Below are positions 1 to 6,990 of a stretch of DNA of 9,661 nucleotides, piece by piece. Within the stretch, counting starts at the first letter, position 1; each line of letters opens with the position of its first letter. This stretch comes from Bacteroidales bacterium UBA1733 (GTDB taxonomy: Bacteria; Bacteroidota; Bacteroidia; Bacteroidales; UBA3663), in contig DCIF01000106.1 of NCBI GenBank assembly GCA_002315795.1, forward strand, positions 1 through 9,661. Direction: 5' to 3'. Both the position numbers and the translations under genes were made by a program. The notes below the pieces were generated by a model, which did not search any database, was not told the origin of the DNA, and saw only the letters and a list, made by a program, of their open reading frames with translations.

Positions 1-9
1 ATAAATAAA

Positions 10-669
10 ATGGCAAAATTCGATAAATTCCAGGTGATGGCCAAGATAGCTGCCGCACCTATGGTTCCTGTTTTCTATCATAAGGACGTTGAGACATGTA
101 AGAACGTCATCAAGGCCTGTTATGAGGGTGGTGTACGTGCCTTCGAGTTTACCAACCGTGGTGATTTCGCACATGAGGTCTTCGGTGAACTCTCGAAGTG
201 GGTGCTCAAAGAGTGTCCCGAGCTGGCTCTCGGTATCGGTTCGGTGGTCGATGCTCCAACCGCAGCTCTTTATATGCAGTTGGGTGCTAACTTCGTCGTC
301 GGTCCGCTCTTCAACCCTGAGGTCGCTGTCGTCTGCAACCGTCGTTGCGTTACTTATTGTCCTGGCTGTCTGACTCCTTCAGAGATCGGCAAGGCTCAGG
401 AAGTGGGTTGCGACTTCACGAAGGTCTTCCCTGGAGATGTCGTTGGTCCGAACCTCGTCAAGGGTCTGATGGCTCCAATGCCATGGTCGAAGATCATGGT
501 TACTGGAGGTGTTGCTCCAGAGGCTGAGAACCTCAAGAAGTGGTTCGCTGCAGGCGTCTTCTGTGTCGGTATGGGTTCAAAGCTCTTCCCTAAGGAGGTC
601 ATCGCGGCTGCCGACTGGACCTACATCACCAATAAGTGCAAGGAGTGCTTTGAGGCAATCGGGAAGTAA
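10..669 (+). CDS. eda: KDPG/KHG aldolase (2-keto-3-deoxy-6-phosphogluconate aldolase)
   Basis: This is a cytoplasmic class I aldolase that cleaves 2-keto-3-deoxy-6-phosphogluconate to pyruvate and glyceraldehyde-3-phosphate, the last step of hexuronate breakdown and of the Entner-Doudoroff route. The 219-residue length suits the family, which forms a single TIM barrel. Visible motifs are FEFTNRG with the likely catalytic Glu46, CPGCLTPSE at about 117-125, TKVFPGD with the likely Schiff-base Lys138, and the phosphate-binding TGGV at 165-168. The start ATG lies directly after an A/T-rich stretch with no Shine-Dalgarno sequence, as is normal in Bacteroidetes. The gene upstream is outside the window. 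The transporter gene starts 35 bases downstream on the same strand, so the two are probably cotranscribed, which points to a uronate role rather than glucose use. KDPG and KHG (or KDPGal) specificity cannot be told apart from sequence alone. Confidence 0.93.
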   Translation: MAKFDKFQVMAKIAAAPMVPVFYHKDVETCKNVIKACYEGGVRAFEFTNRGDFAHEVFGELSKWVLKECPELALGIGSVVDAPTAALYMQLGANFVVGPLFNPEVAVVCNRRCVTYCPGCLTPSEIGKAQEVGCDFTKVFPGDVVGPNLVKGLMAPMPWSKIMVTGGVAPEAENLKKWFAAGVFCVGMGSKLFPKEVIAAADWTYITNKCKECFEAIGK

Positions 670-704
670 AAGAACAAAAGAACACCAAAAAAGAACACAA
701 TTGC

Positions 705-2153
705 ATGAATAACAACAAAATGAGCAACTGGCGCTGGTATCTCTGTGCCCTTCTGTTCGTCGCTACTACAGTCAATTACATGGATCGTCAGGTCCTCTCT
801 ATGACCTGGAAGGAGTTCATTGCTCCCGAGTTTCATTGGACAGACGATGATTACGGCAATATCACAGCAGCTTTCTCGCTGATCTATGCCATAGCCTCCA
901 TCTGTGCAGGTAAGTTTATAGACTGGATGGGTACAAAGAAAGGCTATCTCTGGGCCATTGGCATCTGGAGTCTTGGTGCTTGTATGCATGCCGGTTGTGG
1001 TTGGGCCACAGTTACTTTTGGCAATTTTGAAGGCGTGACCAGCGTAGCACAGTTGGGAGCTCTTACAGGTGATGTTGTGGTTGCTATAGCCACACTCTCC
1101 GTATATTTCTTCATCTTCTGTCGCACCATTCTGGCTATTGGCGAGGCGGGTAACTTCCCTGCTGCCATCAAGGTGACAGCTGAGTATTTCCCTAAGAAAG
1201 ACCGCGCTTTTGCTACTTCAATCTTCAATGCTGGTGCGTCTGTTGGTGCTTTGGCTGCTCCTGTTACCATCCCGACTCTGGCAGCTGCTTATGGCTGGGA
1301 GATGGCATTCATCATCATTGGTGGTCTTGGTTTCATCTGGATGTTCTTCTGGGCATTTATGTACGATAAACCTAATGAGAGTAAGCGTGTCAATGCGGTT
1401 GAACTGGCTTATATCAATCAGGACAATTCGTTTGAAGAGACGGCAAGGTCGGCTGTCAATGCTGTAGCCGAGAAGACCATCCCTCTACTCAAGTGCCTCA
1501 CATTCAAGCAAACTTGGGCTTTCCTGGCTGGTAAGTTCTTTACCGATGGTGTGTGGTGGTTCTTCCTCTTCTGGGCGCCAGCCTATTTCCAGGATCAGTT
1601 TGGTTACAAGACTTCCGATCCTGTAGGTCAGGCTCTCATCTTCACACTTTACGCTATCGTCACCATTATCTCCATTGGTGGTGGTTACCTGCCTAAATAT
1701 TTCGTCGAGAAGAAAGGTATGGAACCTTATTCAGGCCGTATGCGTGCGATGCTTCTTTTTGCCTTCTTCCCAGTCTTTGCTCTCTTTGCGCAGACCTTAG
1801 GAGCCTATAGTGCCTGGTGGCCAGCTATTATCATCGGTTTGGCAGGTGCCGGCCATCAGGCTTGGTCAGCAAATCTCTATAGCACCATTGGCGATATGTT
1901 CCCCAAGAGCACTGTAGCTACCATCACTGGCATTGGTACCCTTGCTGGTGGTGCTGGTTCAGCGCTGGTCAACAATGCCGCCGGTAAGCTCTTTACGCAT
2001 GCGGCAGAGCAAGGAAAAGACTTCTCTTTCTTCGGTTTTGAAGGCAAACCTGCTGGTTACATGATTGTCTTCTGTTTCTGTGCTGTGGCTTATCTCGTGG
2101 CGTGGTGCATCATGAAGACTTTGGTTCCGAAGTATAAGAAGATTGAGGTATAA
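705..2153 (+). CDS. MFS transporter, hexuronate (ExuT-like) anion:cation symporter family
   Basis: A 482-residue inner-membrane permease of the major facilitator superfamily, with about twelve hydrophobic segments. The start carries NYMDRQ (24-29) at the end of TM1, and TM4 carries FCRTILAIGEAGNFPAA (138-154). Both are hallmarks of the anion:cation symporter branch that includes ExuT (galacturonate/glucuronate) and related sugar-acid carriers. A segment of about 35 residues at 100-135 makes the TM3-TM4 region longer than in the E. coli proteins. The substrate is inferred from the aldolase gene just upstream: uptake of galacturonate or glucuronate, or of a ketodeoxy intermediate. Two in-frame ATGs exist, at 705 and 720. 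The second (MSNWRWY) matches where family members usually begin, so the true start could be 15 bases later. The gene converges with recN. Confidence 0.9.
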   Translation: MNNNKMSNWRWYLCALLFVATTVNYMDRQVLSMTWKEFIAPEFHWTDDDYGNITAAFSLIYAIASICAGKFIDWMGTKKGYLWAIGIWSLGACMHAGCGWATVTFGNFEGVTSVAQLGALTGDVVVAIATLSVYFFIFCRTILAIGEAGNFPAAIKVTAEYFPKKDRAFATSIFNAGASVGALAAPVTIPTLAAAYGWEMAFIIIGGLGFIWMFFWAFMYDKPNESKRVNAVELAYINQDNSFEETARSAVNAVAEKTIPLLKCLTFKQTWAFLAGKFFTDGVWWFFLFWAPAYFQDQFGYKTSDPVGQALIFTLYAIVTIISIGGGYLPKYFVEKKGMEPYSGRMRAMLLFAFFPVFALFAQTLGAYSAWWPAIIIGLAGAGHQAWSANLYSTIGDMFPKSTVATITGIGTLAGGAGSALVNNAAGKLFTHAAEQGKDFSFFGFEGKPAGYMIVFCFCAVAYLVAWCIMKTLVPKYKKIEV

Positions 2154-2161
2154 CAACTATC

Positions 2162-2220
2162 TTTCAAGGCCTTGAAAAGCTCATCGGGAAATCCAAATGG
2201 GTTTTTCAAGGCCTTGAAAA
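2162..2220. repeat. Pair of perfect palindromes (CAAGGCCTTG core) between convergent genes
   Basis: TTTCAAGGCCTTGAAA at 2162-2177 and TTTTCAAGGCCTTGAAAA at 2203-2220 share the same core and are each perfectly self-complementary. They start 41 bases apart in the 111-base gap between the transporter stop and the recN stop. A third half-like piece, TTTCAAGAGG, lies at 2246-2255. Each copy can fold alone (7-bp stem with a GGCC loop) or pair with the other copy. On the minus strand the region between the recN stop and the first palindrome is U-rich, so the block may serve as a bidirectional transcription end. A protein-binding or dispersed repeat role is equally open. Confidence 0.75.
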
Positions 2221-2264
2221 GGAGAAAACAAAATCAAAAACGACGTTTCAAGAGGATGATAAGT

Positions 2265-3929
2265 CTATTCGAAGTGATCCATGAGCGTTCGTGCATTGGC
2301 TAACGCTTCTTTGGTAATGTTGCTGCCACTGAGCATTCGCGCAATTTCCTGAAGACGGTCATCCGTAGAAAGTGGAGTGATGTGTGTGGTGGTGGTATCT
2401 GCATCGTCGGCTTTATAGACCTTGAAATGCTGATCTCCCTTGCCAGCAACCTGAGGCAGGTGAGTGATGGTGATGACCTGGAGGTGGGTGGAGAGCTCTT
2501 TCATGACTTCTCCCATACGGTCGGCAATGTCGCCACTCACCCCAGTATCGATCTCATCAAAGATGATGGTCGGAAGCGTACGTGCTGAAGCTACGAGCGA
2601 TTTGATGCTGAGCATAAGTCGCGAGATCTCACCTCCGGATGCTACTTCGCCAGCAGGTTTAAGTGGCTGGTTCTTGTTGGCACTGAAGAGGAAAGCAATC
2701 TGATCGACACCAGATGGGGTGAACTCACCCTTGGCGCTGGAGAGTTCTGCAGAAAATCGGACGTTGGGCATGCCGAGGTAGCTGACCTTCTCCACAAGTG
2801 TCTGCTGCAGGGTTTGAGCGGCTTTCACACGGGTGGCGGTCAAGGCCACGGCACACTTATTGGCTTGGGTTGTGAGCTGCTTGTCCTGTGCCTCAAGCTC
2901 GGCAATCTCCTCGTCACTGCCATCAATATGCTGCATGCGCTCAAAATACTGGTCGCGCAGTTTTATCAGCTCGGCAACACTCTGTACGCCATGCTTCTTA
3001 AATAAACTGTAGAGCTGTGAGAGTCGCTCTTCGACTTGCTCAAAACGCTGTGGATCGAAGGTGACGTCTTCGGCTTTGCCTTCAACATCTTCGGCAATAT
3101 CTTTGAGATCGATGAAGTCTGACTCCAGTCGCTCGGCAATCTCAGCCATCTCCGGATAGATACGCGTCAGTTCCTGAGCCTTCTGGCTGAGGCTTTTGAG
3201 TGTCTGCACAAGGCTTTCATCACCATCCAGACCGTTGAATATCTCATAGAGGCCGCTCTTGATGTCCTCAGCATGACTGAGGCGATCCTGTTCGGCTTCA
3301 AGTTCTTCCTGTTCGTCTTCCTGCAAATTGGCTTCATCAAGTTGGGTGAACTGATAGCGGATATAGTCAGCATCCTGTGCATTCTTGGTCGCCTCTTCGC
3401 GCAGCTGTCTGATCTTGCGTCGTAAGGCCATGAGTTCTTGATAGATGGTGCGATACTGACTGAGCTCGCTCTGGTTGTGTGCCAAGGCATCGACCACACC
3501 AAGCTGAAAGGTGTCCTGACCTAAGAGAAGGTTCTGGTGTTGTGAATGAATATCGATAAGCGACTGGCCTAACTCTTTGAGAATCTGAAGTTGCACAGGC
3601 ATATCGTTGACAAATGCCCGACTCTTTCCTGTGGCGTAGATCTCGCGACGGATGATGGTACTGGTGGCATCATACTCCAGATCGTTCTCCTGAAAAAATG
3701 ATTCCAAGCCATACTGGCTGATGTCAAAACTTGCTTCGATGACGCATTTGGTAGCTCCATTGCGTACGGCTTTAGCATCGGCACGTTGACCTAGGATGAG
3801 GCCTAAAGCGCCCATAATGATAGATTTACCTGCACCGGTCTCACCTGTGATGACGGTGAGCCCTCGGCCAGGATTGAACTCCAGATGCTGAATGAGTGCG
3901 TAGTTTTCTATAGTTAGGCTGAGAAGCAT
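2265..3929 (-). CDS. recN: DNA repair protein RecN
   Basis: RecN is an SMC-like ATPase that acts in the nucleoid on double-strand breaks, helping to hold or pair DNA ends before RecA-dependent repair. The 554 residues fit the family. The N-terminal half-ATPase has the Walker A motif GETGAGKS at 29-36. Two long coiled-coil arms follow at about 150-370, rich in Glu, Gln and Leu. The C-terminal half-ATPase carries the ABC signature SGGEISRLML (431-440), Walker B TIIFDEIDTG (454-463) and an H-loop ITHLPQVA (489-496). The start MLLSLTIENYALI is the standard RecN start. It is the last gene of the leftward run and begins 50 bases after the PorD-like gene. I see no SOS box, and nothing suggests damage. 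Confidence 0.97.
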   Translation of the reverse strand: MLLSLTIENYALIQHLEFNPGRGLTVITGETGAGKSIIMGALGLILGQRADAKAVRNGATKCVIEASFDISQYGLESFFQENDLEYDATSTIIRREIYATGKSRAFVNDMPVQLQILKELGQSLIDIHSQHQNLLLGQDTFQLGVVDALAHNQSELSQYRTIYQELMALRRKIRQLREEATKNAQDADYIRYQFTQLDEANLQEDEQEELEAEQDRLSHAEDIKSGLYEIFNGLDGDESLVQTLKSLSQKAQELTRIYPEMAEIAERLESDFIDLKDIAEDVEGKAEDVTFDPQRFEQVEERLSQLYSLFKKHGVQSVAELIKLRDQYFERMQHIDGSDEEIAELEAQDKQLTTQANKCAVALTATRVKAAQTLQQTLVEKVSYLGMPNVRFSAELSSAKGEFTPSGVDQIAFLFSANKNQPLKPAGEVASGGEISRLMLSIKSLVASARTLPTIIFDEIDTGVSGDIADRMGEVMKELSTHLQVITITHLPQVAGKGDQHFKVYKADDADTTTTHITPLSTDDRLQEIARMLSGSNITKEALANARTLMDHFE

Positions 3930-3950
3930 TTTTTGTTGAGTGGTTAGAGA

Positions 3951-3978
3951 TTAGTGTTTTGAGTGGCAGTCACACTAA
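3951..3978 (-). other. Weak inverted repeat in the porD-recN gap
   Basis: TTAGTGT (3951-3957) and ACACTAA (3972-3978) can form a 7-bp stem with a 14-base loop directly after the PorD-like stop codon. The octamer TTGAGTGG also occurs twice here, at 3936-3943 and 3959-3966. No U-tract follows the hairpin on the minus strand, so it is unlikely to be a strong terminator. It could stabilise the upstream mRNA end, or it may be chance in A/T-rich DNA. Confidence 0.3.
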
Positions 3979-3979
3979 A

Positions 3980-4909
3980 CTAATTATCGAATTCCCACCG
4001 GTAAGTGGGGAAGAGGTCGGAGAGGAGATCGGAGATGGTCTTCTGCTCCTGACGTGACACTTTGCTGTAGATATTTTTCAGTTCGTCTTGCTTAGCGTTG
4101 ACAAAGAGGCTGAGCAGCGGAGTCATAGGATCAGAGCTGCGGACTTCCTTAAGCAGTGGCAGAGCATCAGAGATTTGTTTGCGACCTTTGTCAACGGCCT
4201 GAGCCATGGCATCAAGACCCTGACGATGATAGGTGTACCACAACGTTCGATAGCCTTGCTGTCCCTGTTCAAGCAAAGCACTGATGAGCGCATGCCGGTT
4301 GGTCTTTGAGTCGAAAGCCTTCCAGCCTTTGCTGTCAGACGTCTGCATCTGGCTTACAATGCTTTCACATTTGCGCAGGAAATTCTCACCTCCTGCTGGA
4401 GAGAAAGACTCGAAGTCGAGCGCAAGTACCAGATAACTGTAGTAAGCTACCACGGAAATCAGTTCATTATCGAGCGAGAACTCATTGTAGTTGAGATTCT
4501 GTCCTTCCTGATAGGGGAGGGTGATATCATCGTCGCGCCAGTTGAGCAGGATGGTCTGGTATGAGGCGTTATAGACGGGACGTCTGGCCTGTACGGTGAT
4601 AGAGGCTTTGTAAACGTCGGTCGAAGCAATCTCATTGATGGTCAATGCAAAGGTGCATTGGATACGTTCGTTACGTGCGAATTGCGCACTTGTCCATTGC
4701 TGACCGTTGATGAACTCCTCAAGATCGGTACGCAAGGTCTCAAACCTACTGCGGAAAGAGGCTTCGATCTGTTGCGTGTTGATGCTGACAGAGGCCGACA
4801 ACTCCTGCGCACAGGCTTCAGTCTGGCCCATGCTAAAGAAGAATGAGAATAGGGGCATCAGCCAAAGCCATGCCCCTAAAAATATCTTATGTCGTTGATT
4901 GACGGTCAT
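3980..4909 (-). CDS. porD: DUF4835 family exported protein (type IX secretion PorD-like)
   Basis: A 309-residue protein of a family found across Bacteroidetes (DUF4835), often annotated as the type IX secretion protein PorD. Its biochemical role is not established. An N-terminal signal peptide spans about 1-35: charged start, hydrophobic WLWLMPLFSFFF, then EACAQ before the likely mature end. It is therefore probably periplasmic or envelope-associated. Family-typical blocks are VQARRPVYNASYQTILLNWRD, here with Arg-Arg-Pro-Val-Tyr near 107-112, ALDFESFSPAGG, GWKAFDSKTNRHALI, LWYTYHRQGLDAMA and FVNAKQDEL. Its start lies 8 bases beyond the exonuclease stop, which implies translational coupling. 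The symbol rests on the family name, not on shown function. I cannot see other secretion genes in the window. Confidence 0.82.
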   Translation of the reverse strand: MTVNQRHKIFLGAWLWLMPLFSFFFSMGQTEACAQELSASVSINTQQIEASFRSRFETLRTDLEEFINGQQWTSAQFARNERIQCTFALTINEIASTDVYKASITVQARRPVYNASYQTILLNWRDDDITLPYQEGQNLNYNEFSLDNELISVVAYYSYLVLALDFESFSPAGGENFLRKCESIVSQMQTSDSKGWKAFDSKTNRHALISALLEQGQQGYRTLWYTYHRQGLDAMAQAVDKGRKQISDALPLLKEVRSSDPMTPLLSLFVNAKQDELKNIYSKVSRQEQKTISDLLSDLFPTYRWEFDN

Positions 4910-4916
4910 CTGCAGA

Positions 4917-5687
4917 TTACTTCTGTGTCAGCATAGAGAAGCGGATGTTGGTGAGAACTGCCTTTGTAGAACGGGCAAATTCGCCATTCATCATCCAGGT
5001 GTAATAAGTCGGTTCAGTGGTCAGTACATCGGTCACCGGACGGCCCTTATGCTTGCCGAAGTTAAAGCAGGGACGGTTCTTATCGTCATAGACCATAGTG
5101 CCCATAGGATCTACGTTGCGGTTCATACGAGTGAACTCCTGCAGCCAGGCTACATCATTCTCCAGATCTCCGTACTTATCAAGCTGTGCCTGAAGCACTT
5201 CATAGGTAGCGCGTATGTCGGCATCGGCCGAATGTGCATCTTCAAGATTCTTGCCGCAATAGAAACTGTAAGCTGCAATCAGTGTGCGAGGCTCTTTCTT
5301 GTAGAAGATGTTCTGTACATCGACAAACTTGCAGTTGGAGATGTCGAAGTTAGAACCAGCACGCAGAAACTCCTCAATGAGCAGCGGTACGTCAAAGCGG
5401 TTAGAGTTATAGCCAGCAATGTCGCTGCCACTGAATTCCTGCATCAGCTTGCCAGAGAGCTGCTTGAAGGTAGGCTTGTCGGCCACCATATCGTCTGTGA
5501 TATGATGGATGGCCGAGGCCTCCTCAGGGATATGCATCTCAGGATTGATGAGGTAGTTACCGGTGAGCTCTTCTCCGTTTGGCATGACCTTGATATAAGC
5601 CAGCTGCACAATACGGTCATTGGTGACACTGACACCAGTGGTCTCAAGATCGAAGAAGATGAGGGGTTTTCTTAGATTCAGTTTCAT
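4917..5687 (-). CDS. DnaQ-like 3'-5' exonuclease with ExoX-like C-terminal domain
   Basis: A cytoplasmic DEDDh exonuclease of 256 residues that removes nucleotides from DNA 3' ends, related to the proofreading epsilon subunit of DNA polymerase III. Motif I is FFDLETTG with Asp13 and Glu15. Motif II is NSNRFD with Asp99. Motif III is the HSADAD block, with His152 and Asp157 in the HX4D spacing that defines the DEDDh class. The C-terminal part (about 205-250), with FNFGKHKGRPV and YYTWMMNGEF, matches the small domain seen at the end of ExoX-like nucleases. The gene follows dnaN by 32 bases, which fits a clamp-associated proofreading or repair role. Whether it is the replicative epsilon subunit or a repair nuclease cannot be decided here. 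Its leader carries a fragment of a dispersed repeat. Confidence 0.9.
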   Translation of the reverse strand: MKLNLRKPLIFFDLETTGVSVTNDRIVQLAYIKVMPNGEELTGNYLINPEMHIPEEASAIHHITDDMVADKPTFKQLSGKLMQEFSGSDIAGYNSNRFDVPLLIEEFLRAGSNFDISNCKFVDVQNIFYKKEPRTLIAAYSFYCGKNLEDAHSADADIRATYEVLQAQLDKYGDLENDVAWLQEFTRMNRNVDPMGTMVYDDKNRPCFNFGKHKGRPVTDVLTTEPTYYTWMMNGEFARSTKAVLTNIRFSMLTQK

Positions 5688-5688
5688 T

Positions 5689-5710
5689 TTCGCTTCGCTC
5701 AGAATGACAA
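5689..5710 (-). repeat. Fragment of a widespread dispersed repeat at the exonuclease start
   Basis: Read on the minus strand, the bases just before the exonuclease ATG contain ATTCTGAGCGAAGCGAA. From memory this matches a short repeat found many times in intergenic DNA of several bacterial phyla, where it usually continues with GAATC. Here it ends in AAATG, so the last bases merge into the start codon region. GAGCGAAGCGA also offers a purine-rich stretch before the ATG. Only one copy is visible in this window. Confidence 0.5.
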
Positions 5711-5719
5711 ATAATTTGA

Positions 5720-6847
5720 TTAGAAATCAGTCAGCATCATTGGCATGATGAGCATGAGCAGATCTTCATCCTCGTTATTCTGTACAGGAGCCACCAGACC
5801 GGCACGTGCTGCATCGCTCAACAGCATATCAATCTCCTGCGAGCTCATCACATTGAGAATCTCAATGAGGAAGTTCGCGCGGAAGCCAATGCTGAGATCT
5901 GGACCTGTGTATGAGCATGGAATTGTCTCGGTACCTGAAGTAGAGAAGTCAACATCCTGTGCAGAGATGGTCATGCTCTCAGCACCGATGACAAACTTCA
6001 CCTGGTTGGTAGCCGAGTTAGAGAAGACAGCTATACGACGGAGAACGCTGAGGAACGACTGGCGATCGACGGTCAGACGGTTGATGTTATTCTTTGGAAT
6101 GACGGCCTCATAACGTGGATAGCGACCTTCGATCTGACGGCAGCTGAGTTTGAAGTTGCCGAGGTCAAAACGTACGCTCTTGCTATCGAAGCTGATGGCA
6201 CACTTCTCGGTTTCCTTGCTGATGATATTCTTGAGCAGGGTAGCAGGCTTCTTTGGCAGGATAAACGAACCTTCGAAAGAAGTGCTGACCGAAGTATTGA
6301 TGAGACGGACGAGCTTTTTGGAGTCGCTGGCCACGAAGACCACGCGATCGGTCTTAATGTCGAAATAGACACCATTCATCACCGGACGGAGGTCGTCTTC
6401 TGCTGTAGCAAAGAGGGTGCTGTTCACACCATTGAGCAGACCTTGTGGATTGATTTCGAAGTTCTTGGCATCAGCCTCAAGGTCTTTGAGTACAGGATAG
6501 GCTGCAGCATCGCCACCAATGAAATTGTACTTACCATTAGAATAGCTGACGATCACCTCGTAGTTGCCATTGTCGATTTCGATGCGCAACTGCTGCTGAG
6601 GCATCTCCTTGAGAGGCTCGATAATGGTCTTGGCAGGTACAACAAACTTGCCTTGTCCCTCGCAGTTCTGAATGTCAATGGTAGTGATAAGCGTAGAGTC
6701 ACCATCGCTGGCAGTCACAGTTAGTGCGTTCTCACTTACCTCGAAGAGAAAGTTCTCAAGGATAGGCAATGTGTTTTTGCTAGATAGTACACGGCTAATA
6801 GCATTGAGGCGGCTCATAAGGTCTGAGCTGAGTACTTCGAATTTCAT
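5720..6847 (-). CDS. dnaN: DNA polymerase III subunit beta (sliding clamp)
   Basis: This is the ring-shaped clamp that tethers DNA polymerase III and many repair proteins to DNA. The 375 residues correspond to three clamp folds, at roughly 1-120, 125-245 and 250-375. It starts MKFEVLSSDLMSRLNAISRV with the typical KNTLPILENFLFEV segment near 24-37. It keeps DDLRPVMNGVYFD in the middle domain, GRYPRYEAVIP in the linker to the third domain, and ends in IMPMMLTDF, the variable form of the MPMRL tail. It appears full length and intact. The downstream exonuclease, PorD-like and recN genes are closely spaced, so dnaN probably heads a replication/repair unit. No dnaA is seen nearby. The 143-base leader holds an inverted repeat and DnaA-box-like sites. 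Confidence 0.98.
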   Translation of the reverse strand: MKFEVLSSDLMSRLNAISRVLSSKNTLPILENFLFEVSENALTVTASDGDSTLITTIDIQNCEGQGKFVVPAKTIIEPLKEMPQQQLRIEIDNGNYEVIVSYSNGKYNFIGGDAAAYPVLKDLEADAKNFEINPQGLLNGVNSTLFATAEDDLRPVMNGVYFDIKTDRVVFVASDSKKLVRLINTSVSTSFEGSFILPKKPATLLKNIISKETEKCAISFDSKSVRFDLGNFKLSCRQIEGRYPRYEAVIPKNNINRLTVDRQSFLSVLRRIAVFSNSATNQVKFVIGAESMTISAQDVDFSTSGTETIPCSYTGPDLSIGFRANFLIEILNVMSSQEIDMLLSDAARAGLVAPVQNNEDEDLLMLIMPMMLTDF

Positions 6848-6885
6848 ATTTTATAGGTCGTTAAAAAACAGTGTCAAATAATTAA

Positions 6886-6931
6886 CGGGCAAATATCGGA
6901 ATTTCTGATGAAACTACCAAATATTTGCCCG
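6886..6931 (-). promoter_or_regulatory. Perfect 11-bp inverted repeat in the pepD-dnaN gap
   Basis: CGGGCAAATAT at 6886-6896 is the exact reverse complement of ATATTTGCCCG at 6921-6931, with a 24-base loop. On the minus strand it lies 60-105 bases after the pepD stop and 38 bases before the dnaN ATG. The bases after the stem are TTAATTATTTG, only moderately U-rich, so this could be a pepD terminator, a partial terminator, a structured dnaN leader or a dimer-protein binding site. One arm also contains the 10-bp palindrome CAAATATTTG (6918-6927). Confidence 0.55.
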
Positions 6932-6946
6932 AAAAAAGATGTTTTT

Positions 6947-6976
6947 TGTTGATAACTGAGCGTTAAGTTGATAACT
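6947..6976 (-). promoter_or_regulatory. Tandem DnaA-box-like 9-mers upstream of dnaN
   Basis: On the minus strand TTATCAACT (6974-6966) and TTATCAACA (6955-6947) lie in the same direction, 19 bases apart. They sit in an exact 10-bp direct repeat (GTTGATAACT on plus). TTATCAACA differs by one base from the classical DnaA box TTATCCACA, and the other copy by two. The site lies about 100-125 bases before the dnaN start, where DnaA autoregulation or an origin element could act. There are only two boxes and no AT-rich unwinding block, so a full origin is not supported. Confidence 0.3.
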
Positions 6977-6990
6977 TGTCGCTAATCAGC

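Noticed and set aside
621..989. A 122-codon minus-strand frame across the aldolase-transporter junction
   Set aside because: It is antisense to two well-supported genes and has no recognisable domain.
2162..2220. The repeated palindrome as a CRISPR array
   Set aside because: There are only two full copies, they are perfect short palindromes, and no cas genes or further regular spacing are present.
4899..5675. A 258-codon open frame on the plus strand opposite the exonuclease
   Set aside because: It mirrors almost the whole exonuclease gene, shows no recognisable motif, and the minus-strand product has all DEDDh motifs. It is a reading-frame shadow.
6848..6990. The dnaN leader as a chromosomal replication origin
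   Set aside because: Only two imperfect DnaA-like boxes, no clear AT-rich unwinding block and no dnaA nearby in the window.
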